A DNA stretch of 64,000 nt from Eriocheir sinensis (lineage: Eukaryota; Arthropoda; Malacostraca; Decapoda; Varunidae): assembly GCF_024679095.1 (NCBI RefSeq), contig NC_066513.1, forward strand, positions 6,972,041 to 7,036,040, written 5' to 3'. Under the pieces are notes generated by a model that ran no database searches, was not told the DNA's origin, and saw only the letters and a program-made list of their open reading frames with translations. The translations under genes were made by a program, and so were the position numbers. Positions 10,425 to 21,179 of the stretch are shown here, piece by piece (the stretch's first letter is position 1; every line of letters begins with the position of its first letter).

Positions 10425-11441
10425 CCATATCACCGAGATATCCACTCAGGCACTCAGTCTCAGCCTCACTCGTGTGAGGAAGAAATGAGGGACACCATGA
10501 GTGGCTAGCTAGTATTGGTACCGGTACCGAGCAGTCTGGTACCGGTACTGTACCATATAGCTAGTACCGTTAGTACCGGTACCTGCCCACCCCTATTGTT
10601 GAGTAGCGTGGCAGCGTGGGTACTGTATTGTTGTTCAAGTGGCGCGCGGGAAGAACTGAGCTCTGCTATATGGCCGCGGCGCTATGTGAGTCCAGTTGCG
10701 TGAGACATCTGGTGGCCACTCCATAAAATATCGCGTATAAGTGGAAAAAACGTGTAAATAAAAAAAAAAATTGGATTTTGGACCCCGCGTTATTTCAAAG
10801 ACGCGTAAACCAAACTCGCGTAAATCGAGAGTTACCTGTACCTTGTTAATAGGCAGAAAATGGAAAGTAAGAACAGTTTGTTTTTAAGCCGCAGTTGAAG
10901 CCGGCTGCCTTACAATTGGCTGGCAGTTCTGAATACATGCTTGTGATCCACGTGGTGTCGTCTGCTAAAGTAAGGGCGGTCGCTCGCGGTCACCCGTGGG
11001 ACAGTTGGACAAACCTATATTTTTCTGGTAGTTTTCTGTGTTATGAAATAATCTACTAACTCTTTCTGTTAAAAATTATGAAATCACTAATATCATGACT
11101 GACTTTTCAATGCCTATAGAACGTAAACCATGCTGTCGCCGCGCAAAATAGCTCGCAGAGAGGTTCAACTTGTTTTCTGTTTCCATATTTCCCTCACCGC
11201 TCACAAAGATCACAAGCGGACAGACTAGAACAAAACCAGGCAAATTAATACTTTTAATGCTGTGTATTCCCACAGCACGCATGCGTGGTGGACAGCAGAA
11301 TGACTAATTTCATCTGGGAGATATTTCTCGCAACACCGGCCAGTGTAGTGGACCTTCTCCTTCTTCTTTTGACCTGTAACGCTTTGTATTGCTTCTTGGG
11401 TCCTCCTTCTCCACACTTTTATACTTCACAACATGCACTTA

Positions 11442-11703
11442 GGGCCGCTTTCACAGTCATTTTGTTTGTTTTGATCGTTACCAATGGCGGCGGTCGCCGC
11501 TATAGTATTTCCACGTGAAACTGGCCGATCGGGTAGTGGCGGCTGCGGGGTTAGCCTAGCACCGCACTTACACACATTCTCAATATTTCTCGCTTCGTCT
11601 GCAGCCACCACTACCCCATCAGCCAGTTTCACGTGAAATACTAAGCGGTAATCGCCGCCATTGGTAACAATCAAAACAAACAAAGTGACTGTCAAAGCGG
11701 CCC
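11442..11703. mobile_element. Foldback MITE inside Tigger-A
   Basis: A 262-bp near-palindromic element. The left arm GGGCCGCTTTCACAGTCATT and onward (about 60 bp) is repeated inverted at the right end. TTA is duplicated on both sides (11439-11441 and 11704-11706), a Harbinger-like 3-bp duplication. Homologous copies lie at the same relative position in Tigger-A copies 2 (about 18569-18810) and 3 (about 41779-42043), so it entered the family before it spread. Confidence 0.7.
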
Positions 11704-12413
11704 TTAGTTACTTAACAGTGCGCACTTATACACTTCACCCTGAACTTAGGTGTTTTTCTGTCCTTTTCTTTCCCTGATTTTGCTTTTCTATGCCCTTTTG
11801 CAATTTCTCACTATTACTTTTCACCGTCGCTGCCATGCATTACAGGTCAAAAGAAGAAGAAGAAAAAACGGAAAACAACACCGGGAGATCTACAATTTTC
11901 ATAGACTTGATAAAAAGATTTTTGGACTGTGGCTCCACAGCACGGGGTGTTCTCTTATCTTGTTAATTAAGTAGTAAGCAAAGCAGCTCTGCCAGTCCAT
12001 TTTACGAGTCTCTTGGTGGGCCATCTTCCACTGCTCGTCACTCCTCAGCCACTGCCGTCGTCTGTTTGTTTACATGCAGCCGTTCGGTACCCACGTACCC
12101 ATGCTCATACTCACAACCGTTTTCCATTCATAAGGACAACCAACAACTCGCTCCCGGTCGGGCATACGGGCAACCGTGGTTGCCCATAGCCCCAATGGTT
12201 GGACACCGCCTCTTAAGGCAGCACGCATGACGCCGACGGTAGGTAGACGTGACCCGTACATGTCAAAGCAACGCGAAACTCATGGCAGTAATGCACGAAA
12301 GTTGCAATGGTAAGAATTTAGGACTAAGCGCTAAACTCGAGGATCACGAAACTCGGATAGCGCGAAACTCGAGAGGGTACTGTATACTGATTATTATTAT
12401 TATTATTCTATTA

Positions 12414-12838
12414 CAGGTAACTCTCGATTTATGCGAGTTTGGTTTACGCATTTTTTAAATAACGCGGGGTCCATAATCCAAATAAATGTTTAATTTACAC
12501 GTAGTTTCATTTATACGCGATATTTTATGGAGTGGCCACCAGATGTCTCACGCAACTGGACTCACACGGCGCCGCGGCCACACAGCTGAGCTCAGTTCTT
12601 CCCGCGCACCACTTGAACAACGATACAGTACCCACGCTGCCATGCTACTCAACAATAGGGGTGGGGAGGTACTGGTACCATTACCGGTACTAACGGTACC
12701 AGCTATACGGTACGGTACCGGTACTTGACTGCCGGGTACCGGTACGAATACTAGCCAGTCGCTCATGGTGTCCCTCATTTCTTCCTCACACGAGTGAGGC
12801 TGAGACTGAGTGCCTGAGTGGATATCTCGGTGATATGG

Positions 12839-12902
<64 letters not shown>

Positions 12903-13018
12903 CTGAATGAAGTGAGTATTTATTTTTCGATAGAAACCTACCTCTTGTTTGATTTACATTGTTTTTTATTTACACGACCTTTTCAAGGACACAATACTCG
13001 TGTAAATCGAGTTACCTG
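12414..13018. mobile_element. MITE (CAGGTAACTCTCG family), copy II
   Basis: A 605-bp element with inverted ends and TA flanks (12412-12413 and 13019-13020). It holds a (TC)n tract at 12844-12901 and the GGTACC-rich palindromic tract. Reverse orientation relative to copy I. No coding capacity. Confidence 0.85.
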
Positions 13019-13103
13019 TATTATCACCATTATTATTATAATTATGATCATTATTATTTCTATCATTATTATTATTGTCAAATATATTATTATTATTATT
13101 ATT

Positions 13104-13105
<2 letters not shown>

Positions 13106-13135
<30 letters not shown>
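13106..13135. repeat. (TAG)n microsatellite, left part
   Basis: Ten TAG units directly abutting a Tigger-type element; the tract resumes at 14448 on the other side. Confidence 0.9.
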
Positions 13136-14447
13136 CAGGTTGAGAATCCCTTATCTGAAATCCCTGGGACCAAGAATGTTGTGGATTTTGGATTTTTTCG
13201 GATTTCGGAATATGCAGGCCCTTTCGACATTTTCAACAATATCTTTACACCACAGAGCACACAACACGCTGTAATCACAATGAGTAACGAACGAAGGTGT
13301 TACTGTGACGACTGCTGACAACAAACTAATGCATAGCAGCACCAGAGTTGCCAGGTCATGGACTGTGTTCCTGCCCAATCCCATCCCAAAAGCCGTCCAA
13401 AACCCACAGTGGTGGTGGCCTAAAGGGGCTATTACACTGGGCAAATTTTCCGTGGAGCTTCAGTCATATATCGTCGATTTTTGCCTACGTGGACACACTA
13501 CCGTGGTCTTCCAATCACACTTGCCCCGCGCTCCATGGTCTTGCCAACATTGCCAGATTGTCTTACTCAGCCAGCCTCTTATATTTACCGACTTCTGACC
13601 CAAAAACTGTCTCGTGGACCCTAATAAGATTCACTTATAATTACCATTAAAATAGTTTATTCCTGATGTTTCTTGGCAATAGTTAGGTGTCAAAAACTGG
13701 TAAATACTATGCTCTGAGTACGATAATCTGGCAACGGTGATCTTGACCAACACATTTTCACAACAACAAATATGGCTGATGCTGACTTCCCTGTTTGTAC
13801 CCCTGTTTTCACTCAAAGTGACACTCAGTTCATACAAGCAACGGAAATAGAAAAGAGTGTGGAGGCGGCAATGGCTTGCAAGAAGATAGGAGGGCAGTGA
13901 AGTGATGCAGCTGTTGCAAGAACTATGTCTAGAAGACGAAGGCATGTCCCATATTTTCTCAATTAAAGTGACGACCTTGGAGGCCCTGGTCCAGGCAACA
14001 ACACTCATAGCTGAGCGAATGTATAAGGACAGTAGGGTGTTGCATCCTCTTCTTCTCTTTTCTTGTTATTGCTGATGAGGATGATTATGAATACCGTCAT
14101 CCATCTGTGAAATCTACCGTAGCTACGGAAGACCGTAGACACGTCAGAAAACCACGGAAATGAGAACCACGGCAGTGGAAATCGTGGTTTGACTGAAGGT
14201 CCACGGAAATTTTGCCCAGTGTGATAGCCCCTTAAGGTGTCGACGCAGCAGTAGGTTTACCCGCCCAATTGGGCGGGTAAACCGCGGACCTGGCAACCCT
14301 GACTGCACAAAACAACAGTACATGGTGGAACCTTCCCATCACTTTGTGGCATTTTCCATTTGTGTCACGTCATGAAAGCACTAAAAAAACTTTTGGATTT
14401 TGGAGGTTGTCGGATTTTAGAATTTCGGATAAAGGATTCTCAACCTG
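13136..14447. mobile_element. Tigger-type element family B, inserted in (TAG)n
   Basis: Inverted ends CAGGTTGAGAATCCCTTATC and complement, TA flanks (13134-13135, 14448-14449), subterminal ggattttggattttttcgga. The element sits in a TAG microsatellite. A second, 3'-truncated copy is at 25954-26127. It is non-autonomous, with a Harbinger-type MITE (13424-14232) nested inside it. The ends closely resemble the mammalian Tigger-type repeats that begin with the same words (from memory, to be checked). Confidence 0.82.
13424..14232. mobile_element. Harbinger-type MITE (TAA duplication)
   Basis: An 809-bp element with inverted ends AGGGGCTATTACACTGGGCA and onward for about 33 bp, flanked by TAA on both sides (13421-13423 and 14233-14235). 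The TWA 3-bp duplication is typical of PIF/Harbinger. The plus strand has a short open stretch starting ATGGCTGATGCTGACTTCCC at 13772 that may be the remains of a Myb-like or transposase exon, but nothing can be recognised. Confidence 0.75.
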
Positions 14448-14555
14448 TAGTAGTAGTAGTAGTAGCAGCAGTTCTATTAGTAGTAGAAAAAAGTAAAAGG
14501 AGTAGTTGTAGTAGTGGTAGAAGAAGTAAAAAGTTGTAGTAGTAGTTGTAGCAGC

Positions 14556-14594
<39 letters not shown>

Positions 14595-14733
14595 CTTCGT
14601 CATCATCATAGTAGTAGTAATCATAGTATAAGTAGTAGTAGTAATCATAGCAGTAGTAGTCATAGTAGTAGTAGTAGTAGTAGTAATATTAGTAGTTGTG
14701 GTGGTGGTGGTGGTAGCAGTAGTAGTAGTAGTA
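14448..14733. repeat. (TAG)n-rich tract
   Basis: Long imperfect TAG/GTA tract, yielding poly-Ser ORFs on the plus strand that are not genes. It borders a Tigger element on the left and a LINE fragment on the right. Confidence 0.92.
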
Positions 14734-15311
14734 TATTCGACCCGATGGCTGCCTGTCACCGTGAGCTGCCCCTGCAAGCCACCCACCACAGGAACGAGCA
14801 GGAGAAGACAAGGGCATACGGTGAAAGAATCCAACATGTGGATCAGGGCAGCTTCACCCCCCTCGTCTTCACCACATCCGGCGGGATGGGTCCCAGGGCC
14901 CAATGCTTCTACGCACGCCTCATGAACTAATCTCAGAAAAGAAGCATCAGCCAAGGAGTCACGTTGTCACCTGGATGAGGTGTCGCACCTCGTTCTCCCT
15001 GCTCAGGTCGGCCATCCTATGTCTCAGGGGCACCAGACACTCTGGCCCAAAAGCCACCAACATCTCCAATATGGAATATGAAGCCACAGTGGTGGAGAGT
15101 GACATTAGGGTGGGTCGGGAGTGACTTGAGTAGGGAAGGAAAGAGGGATCTAGACGTAATAGATGATAGGTGATTTAGTGTCAGGTAGTATTAGTGATAT
15201 GGTTGGATGCCACAGTCATTAGCGAACAGAGTTGGGGCTAATGACCTCCAAGCTATGGAGCCCTCCATGATTATGTGTCGGGAAAATAAACATGGGTGGA
15301 GGTATCATTTA
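14734..15311 (+). mobile_element. RLE-type LINE, fragment a (3' end only)
   Basis: The plus-strand reading FDPMAACHRELPLQATHHRN, then EQEKTRAYGERIQHVDQGSF, matches the end of the protein at 15428-15886 (FDPMAHCHRDLTLDAAHRRN). It continues frameshifted to VVESDIRVGRE and a 3' UTR ending near ggtggaggtatcattta. Left and right borders are (TAG)n. It is a 5'-truncated insertion. Confidence 0.7.
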
Positions 15312-15345
15312 TGTAGTAGTAGTAGTAATAGCAGTAGTAGTAGTA
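15312..15345. repeat. (TAG)n between LINE fragments a and b
   Basis: Short GTA/TAG tract with single variants (aatagcag). Confidence 0.9.
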
Positions 15346-16218
15346 CACACTACCTATCAGGGCAAAAGGCTTCAACTTTAACAAGAAAGAATTCACAGAT
15401 GCCATTGCCCTGAGGTATGGCTGGCCAGTGGATGGGCTCCCAAACATATGTAACTGTGGCTCACCCTTCAACCAAAACCATGCCATGACATGCAAGACAG
15501 GAGGCTTCGTCTGCATGAGACATGACGAAGTGAGAGACGTGACACCTCATATGCTGAAAGAAGTCTGTCATGACGTGACCGTGGAGCCCATGTTGCTTCC
15601 TCTGCAAGGCGAACACCTCGCCAGATGCACCACTAATGATTCAAACGAGGCACGAGTGGATGTTAGCGCCACAGGATTTTGGTCTCGTGGACAAAGGGCA
15701 TATTTTGACATAAGGATCTTTGATCCCATGGCACACTGCCATAGAGACCTGACCCTTGATGCAGCCCACAGAAGAAATGAACAAGAGAAAAACAGAGCGT
15801 ATGAAGAAAGAATACAGAATGTGGACCAGGGCTCCTGCACCCCTCTAGAGCTTCTACGCAAGACTCGTCGAAACACTGGCGGATAAGAAACAGCAGCAGA
15901 GAAGCAGTGTGGTTGCCTGGATGAGATGCAGGCTGTCCTTCTCCTTCCTGAGATCAGGCTTGGTCTGCCTGACAGTAACAATATCACCTGCACCCAAAAC
16001 CACCCACACTGCCGACCTGGACTTTGAGGCGACGGTGGTTGATTGTCGTATCAACCATAGGCTCTGTTAGCTTAAGAACAATATGTTTAATAATGTTTGT
16101 ATTACTAAATAAAGATGGTTGTCTACCAGAGTCATTGGCAGGCTGGGGCCAATGAATTGCTTTGTGAAAGACTATGAGAAAAGATACTGCTCACAACACC
16201 ACTCAAATGGATGGAGGC
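15346..16218 (+). mobile_element. RLE-type LINE, fragment b (zinc knuckle and endonuclease end)
   Basis: 5'-truncated LINE copy running from the residues IRAKGFN (just after the RT domain) through the CCHC/endonuclease region to the 3' UTR. The UTR aligns with that of fragment a (tcattggcaggctggggcc against tcattagcgaacagagttgg). It is bordered on both sides by (TAG)n. Coding part described separately at 15428-15886. Confidence 0.75.
15428..15886 (+). pseudogene. C-terminal CCHC and restriction-like endonuclease domain of a LINE
   Basis: The reading contains CNCGSPFNQNHAMTC, fitting a C-x-C-x8-H-x3-C zinc knuckle. It is followed by GGFVCMRHDEVRD and then ARVDVSATGFWSRG...YFDIRIFDP. An RH-x-E/N-x-x-RD motif followed by D...D is the layout of the C-terminal endonuclease of R2/R4/NeSL-like LINEs, which cut specific target sites. 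The reading is open but lacks the RT, which appears separately downstream at 16320. The clade is not certain. Open upstream to about 15350 with one frameshift. Confidence 0.65.
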
Positions 16219-16319
16219 TGTAGTAGTAGTAGTATCAGTTGTAGTAGTAGTAGTAGTAAAAGTAATAGTAGCAGTAGCAGTGGTAGTGGCAGTAGTAGTA
16301 GTAGTAGTAGTAGTAGTAG
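16219..16319. repeat. (TAG)n between LINE fragments b and c
   Basis: Imperfect TAG/CAG tract giving a Ser-rich leader fused in frame to the RT reading; not part of the protein. Confidence 0.9.
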
Positions 16320-17768
16320 GTGGAAACACCTCCTCAGTAAGAACATCTTTGGTAATCCAGCTGTGGATCTTCGCGACTCAATAGCCGCCCTAGCAAGAAA
16401 ATTGGCGTCAGAGAATTGCCAACACCTCAAGCCTTTGATGGCCTGCCGGCTCATTCCGCTGGATAAAAAACCAGGCTGTCGCCCCATCGGGATGGGGGAG
16501 GTGCTCAGGAGGATCATAGGCAAGGCTGTCATGGAGGTGGTGAAGGACGACGTGAGGAAGGCGGTGGGAAACCTCCAAGTGTGTGCGGGTCAGCAGGCTC
16601 GGTGTGAAGCTGCCATTCACGCCGTCAGGAAAATGTTCAAAGACCCAGAATGTGAGGCGGTGCTGATGGTGGACGCTGCAAATGCGTTCAACAACATCAA
16701 TAGGGAAACAGCACTGCACAACATCAAAATCAAGTGCCCTATATTCGCCCAATATATTGAAAATACATACAAGGAACCTGCCAGACTGTTCATCAGCAGT
16801 CATAATGACCAACGACTTGGAGACCCGGTGACCATACAATCCTCAGAGGGCACCACCCAAGGGGACCCAGTGGCCATGGCAATGTTTGCCCTGGGAATGA
16901 TGAAGCTGCAGGACATCATCCGCCATGAAAACACCAACATCAAACAGGTGGCGTATGCGGATGACCTCACCGGGGTAGGAAAGTCTGCAGACCTCAGGAA
17001 ATGGTGGGACCTCGTCAATGAACACGGCCCTAAAATAGGGTACCGTCCCAACGCCACGAAGTCTGTGGTGATTGTAAAACCAAAGGCATACAATCGGGCC
17101 AAAACAGCATTCCAGGGCAGTAACGTGAAACTGTCAGTGACTGGCGAAAGACACCTCGGGGCAGTCATTGGAATAGCTGAATACAGAACCGAATATGTGA
17201 AAACAGCTGTAAAGCGCTGGGAATCCGAACTGCAGAGGTTGAGCAAGATTGCCAAAACAGAACCGCAGGCAGCCTACGCAGCATTTACGTAAGGTGTCAA
17301 GCATAAATGGAACTACCTCATGAGGACTGTTCCTGATGTTGCTCCGTTACTAAAACCTCTGGAAGATGCTATCAGAAACACCTTCATACCGGCGATAGCA
17401 AATGGGAGATGTCCCAGCGACCAGGAGAGAAGATTGCTGGAGTTGCTGCCAAGAATGGGTGGGCTCGGCATCACCAACCCGCAAAATCTGGCTGAGTCTG
17501 AATTCGGGAACTCAATCCGAATCATGGCCTCCTCGACCGGATATATTATCAATCAAAATGAAAGGGGATAAGACAACCCTCAAGATATTAGGTCACTAAG
17601 GAATGAAATCTCCATAAACAGAGAAGAAAAACAGAGAGACACTCTGAGTGACCTAATGAGAGAACTCCCAGAAGACACAAGGAGGACAGATATTGCACAG
17701 GAAGTGGGCGCTTCAAACTGGCTAACCACACAACCTATCAGGGCAAAAGGCTTCAACTTAAACAATAA
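16320..17768 (+). pseudogene. RLE-type LINE, fragment c: reverse transcriptase
   Basis: Long reading with RT motifs: LIPLDKKPGCRPIGMGEVLR, RRIIGKAVMEVV, VLMVDAANAFNNINR (catalytic Asp), EGTTQGDPVAMAMFALGM and VAYADDLTGVG (YADD box). It belongs to an invertebrate RT group with the RPIG/RRIIGKA signature. It stays in one frame to 17765 except for two stops (TAA at 17290-17292 and TAA at 17569-17571). The end [15 protein letters not shown] overlaps the first residues of fragment b. The left border is (TAG)n; the right side is cut by a minus-strand CR1-like LINE. It once supplied the polymerase for this element; now dead. Confidence 0.8.
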
Positions 17769-17905
17769 TTTATAGATTTGAATTAGGTCTCCCCTTTCTC
17801 TTCTTTGTTCTAGTGTTGGTAAGTCCAATTCCTTTAGTCTTTCCTCGTATGTCAATCCCTTCAGCTCTGAAACCATTTTTGTTGCCATCCTTTGTATTCT
17901 TTCTA
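17765..17905 (-). mobile_element. CR1-like LINE, part 1 (C-terminal piece)
   Basis: The minus-strand reading [20 protein letters not shown], then [20 protein letters not shown], is the conserved C-terminus of the CR1/L2-like family seen five more times in the window. It is separated from the rest of the same LINE (19603-21170) by Tigger-A copy 2. Confidence 0.82.
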
Positions 17906-19600
17906 CAGTACCCTCTCGAGTTTCGTGCTATCCGAGTTACGTGATCCTCGAGTTTAGCGCTTGGTACTAAATTCTTACCATCACGACTTTCGCGCATTGC
18001 CGCCACGATTTTTGCGTTGCTTTGACATGTACGGGTCACGTCTACCTACCGTCGGCATCATGCGTGCTGCCTTAAAAGCCGGTGTCCAACCATTGGGGCT
18101 ATGGACAACCGCGGCTGCCCGTATGCCCAACCGGGAGCGAGTTGTTGGTTGTCCTTATGAATGGAGAACGGTTGTGAGCACGAGCGTGGGTACATGGGCA
18201 CCAAACGGCTGCATGTAAGCAAACAGACGACGGCAGTGGCTGAGGAGTGAGGAGCAATGGAAGATGGCCCACCAAGAGGCTCGTAAAATGGACTGGCAGA
18301 GCTGCTTTGCTTACTACTTGATTAACAAGATGAGAGAACACCCTGTGCTGTGGAACCACTGTCCAAAAACTTTTTCTCCAGTCTATGAAAATTGTAGATC
18401 TGGTGTTATTTTCCTTTTCTTCTTTTTCTTCTTCTGACCTGTAATGCATGGCAGCGACGGTGAAAAGTAATAGTGAAAAACTGCAAAAGGGCATAGAAAA
18501 GCAAAATCAGGGAAAGAAAAGGACAGAAAACACCTAAGTTCAGGGTGAAGTGTATAAGTGCGCACTTGGTTTTGATCGTTACCAATGGCGGCGATCGCCG
18601 CTTAGTATTTCACGGGAAACTGGCCGATAGGGTAGTGGCGGCTGCAGAAGAGGCGAGAGATGTTGAGAGTGTGGTAAGTGCGGGGCTAGGCTAACCCTGC
18701 AGCCGCCACTACCCGATCAGCCAGTTTCACGTGGAAATCCTATAGCGGCGACCGCCGCCATTGGTAACGATCAAAACTAACAAAATGACTGTGAAAGCAG
18801 CCCCAAGTGCATGTTGTGAAGTATAAAAGTGTGGAGGAGGAACTAAGAAGCGATACAAAGCGTTACAGGTCAAAAGAAGAAGAAGAAGGTCCACTACACT
18901 GGCCGGTGTTGTGAAAATATCTCCCGGATGAAATTAGTCATTCTGCTGTCCACCACGCATGCGCGCTGTGGGAATACACAGCATTAAAAGTATTAATTTG
19001 CATGTTTTTGTTCTAGTCTGTTCACTTGTGATCTTTGTGAACGGTCAGGGAAATATGGAAACAGTAACCAAGTTGAACCTCTCTGCGAGGTATTTTGCGG
19101 CGGTGGCAGCGGTTTACATTCAATAAGCATTGAAAAGTCAATCATGATATTAGTGATTTCATGATTTTTAACAGAAAGAGTTAGCAGATTATTTCATAAC
19201 ATGCAGAAAACTACCAGAAAAATATAGGTTTGTCCAACTGTCCCACGGGTGACCGCGAGCGACCGCCCTTACTTTAGAAGACGACACCACGTGGATCACA
19301 AGCGTGTATTCAGAACTGCCAGCCAATTGTAAGGCAGCTGCCGTCAACTGCGGCTTAAAAACGATCTGTTCTTACTTCCCATTTTCTGCCTATTAACAAG
19401 GTAAGTATTTTGAGATAACAAGGGAGTAAAGTTGAAAAAATTGTGATAACAAGGGAGTAAAGTCGGAAAAAGTCATTATTTTCCTCGGGTCGGAACCAAT
19501 AAGCACTTTTACATGGATTTCAATACCTCAAGTTTTGCGATCCTCGAGTTTAGCGCCATACTTTCGGAATGAAGCAAACGCGAAACTCGTGAGGGTACTG
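17906..19600 (+). mobile_element. Tigger-type element family A, copy 2 (reference length)
   Basis: A 1695-bp element with CAG...CTG inverted ends and TA duplication (17904-17905, 19601-19602). Removing it restores the LINE reading [17 protein letters not shown]. It contains the foldback MITE but lacks the CENP-B element and the CAGGTAACTC MITE, so it gives empty sites for both (about 19395-19450). Non-coding. Confidence 0.87.
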
Positions 19601-19602
19601 TA

Positions 19603-21170
19603 GTTTCTTTAGGTGTTTCTTCTTATGAGGAGACCACACTACCTCTGCATATTCCAACTTTGGTCTGATCATAGTGGTAATTAATTTTTTCATCATATCC
19701 TTATCCATGTAGTGGAATGCTATTCCTATATTTCTCACCATGTTATATGTATCACCAAATATCCGATTACCATGGCCCTCTGGCTGTTTGTTATCTTGCA
19801 TTATTACTCCCAGATCTCTCTCTTCGTGTACTTTCTTTAATGTTTCACAATCTCCCATTTTATATGTCCATTTTGGTCTTCCTTTATTTTTTCCCATTTC
19901 TATAACATGACATTTCTTCACATTAAATTTCATCTCCCATTCCATACTCCATTTCCAAATCTTGTTTAGGTCTTCTTGCAGAATTTTGCAGTCTTTACTG
20001 TTTCTTATATGTCTTAGCAGCTTTGCATCATCTGTGAACAGGCTCATATAACTATTTACTCCCTCTGGCATGTCTTTAATATATACTAAGAAAAGTATTG
20101 GTGCCAATAAAGATCCCTGAGGCACTCCACTCTCTACAGTTCTCCATTCCGATTTTATGTCCTTAACCACTGTTCTCATCTCTCTTCCCCTTAGGAAGCT
20201 TTCCATCCAGTTCTTCATTTTCCCTTTCAATCCTCCTTTATTTTCTAGTTTCCATAGCAGTCTTGTATGTGGAACTTTGTCAAACGCCTTCTTCAGGTCT
20301 AGGTAGACGCAATCAACCCATCCGTCCCTTTCCTGTATTTTATCTGTCACTCTTGAGTAAAAGCTCAATAAGTTTGTCACACATGAGCGCCCTTTTCTAA
20401 ATCCATACTGTTTACTCTTGTGATTAAATTTTGCTCCTCTAGCAATTTCATCCATTGTTTCTTTATCACTTTCTCACTTATTTTACATACTACTCTGGTC
20501 AATGATACAGGTCTGTAGTTCAGGAGTTCTTCCTTCCTTCCTTCCACTTTTGTAATTGGGGACCACTTCGGCCTCCGCCACTCCTTAGGCACTGTACCAG
20601 TTGTTATTGAGCATTTAATGATGTCATATATCGGTCTAACCAGCTCATTTCTGCATTCTTTCAATATACACCCTGAGACTCCATCCGGCCCTACAGCTTT
20701 CCTCTCTTCCAGCTCCCCCAACAACTCATACATCTCCTCTTTATTTACTGTAACTTCTTCCATATGAACATTTATCTTGTTTTCTTGTGGCTCATTAAAT
20801 ATTGATTCATTAGTAAAAACTTGCTGGAACTTTTTGTTTAGTAACTCTGCCATGTCTTTAGGTTCATTGATTGTCACATTCCCATCGCTCAGTCTTTCAA
20901 TTGTTTCTCTTGGTTTAATCTTGCCATTTATGAATCTATAAAACAGTTTAGGTTGTTCCTTGCACTTTTCCACAATATCCTTTTCATATCCCTTTTCTTC
21001 TTCCTTCCTTATTTTCACGTATTCATTTCTTGCTACCTTAAAATCTTCTTTATTCCTTTGGTTTTTATTTCTTTTTAATCTTTTTGATGCTTTGTCTCTT
21101 TTCTCTTTTGCCTTAGCACATCTTGCATTAAACCAGTCCTTTTTCCCTTTCCTTTAGGTCTGTATTCTAG
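19603..21170 (-). pseudogene. CR1-like LINE reverse transcriptase (interrupted)
   Basis: Minus-strand RT in two overlapping frames (20377-21018 then 19603-20455). Motifs: KAVGPDGVSGCILKECRNEL, YRPVSLTRVVCKISEKVI, YGFRKGRSCVTNLL, VYLDLKKAFDKVPHTRLLWK, SGVPQGSLLAPILFLVYI and the catalytic box, which reads LFTDDAKLL instead of FADDA. A frameshift lies near 20400-20455. The endonuclease is missing upstream of 21170, so the copy is 5'-truncated. Tigger-A copy 2 separates it from its C-terminus (17765-17905). Confidence 0.85.
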
Positions 21171-21179
21171 TACAAACTT

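Larger units (their letters stand above)
9574..10838. mobile_element. TA-flanked MITE (CAGGTAACTCTCG family), copy I
   Basis: Inverted ends CAGGTAACTCTCGATTTACG (9574) and complement (to 10838), flanked by TA. It interrupts Tigger-A copy 1: joining ctcaaaatacg to TAccttgttaatagg restores the sequence seen in copies 2 and 3. Typical length is about 600 bp (copy II 12414-13018); this copy is longer because another repeat (9677-10335) is inserted. It contains a (GA)n tract at 10365-10420 and a tract rich in GGTACCGGTACC-like palindromes (10516-10590). Confidence 0.82.
7800..12382 (-). mobile_element. Tigger/pogo-type element family A, copy 1
   Basis: Inverted ends CAGTACCCTCTCGAGTTTCG at 7800 and its complement at 12382, flanked by TA on both sides. 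Its orientation is opposite to copies 2 (17906-19600) and 3 (41220-43781). The 4.6-kb length is due to later insertions: a CENP-B-domain element (7944-9515), a MITE (9574-10838) and a foldback MITE (11442-11703). Without them the body is close to the 1.7-kb copy 2. No family A transposase was found, so it is non-autonomous. TA duplication and CAG...CTG ends place it with Tc1/mariner-pogo (Tigger) elements. Confidence 0.82.

Noticed and set aside
14514..14930. Ser-rich plus-strand ORF and the Thr-rich antisense ORF
   Set aside because: Produced by the (TAG)n tract; only the last 60 codons correspond to real LINE protein.
16408..17255. Minus-strand ORFs of 143 and 151 codons
   Set aside because: Antisense to the RT with YADD box; no similarity to known proteins.
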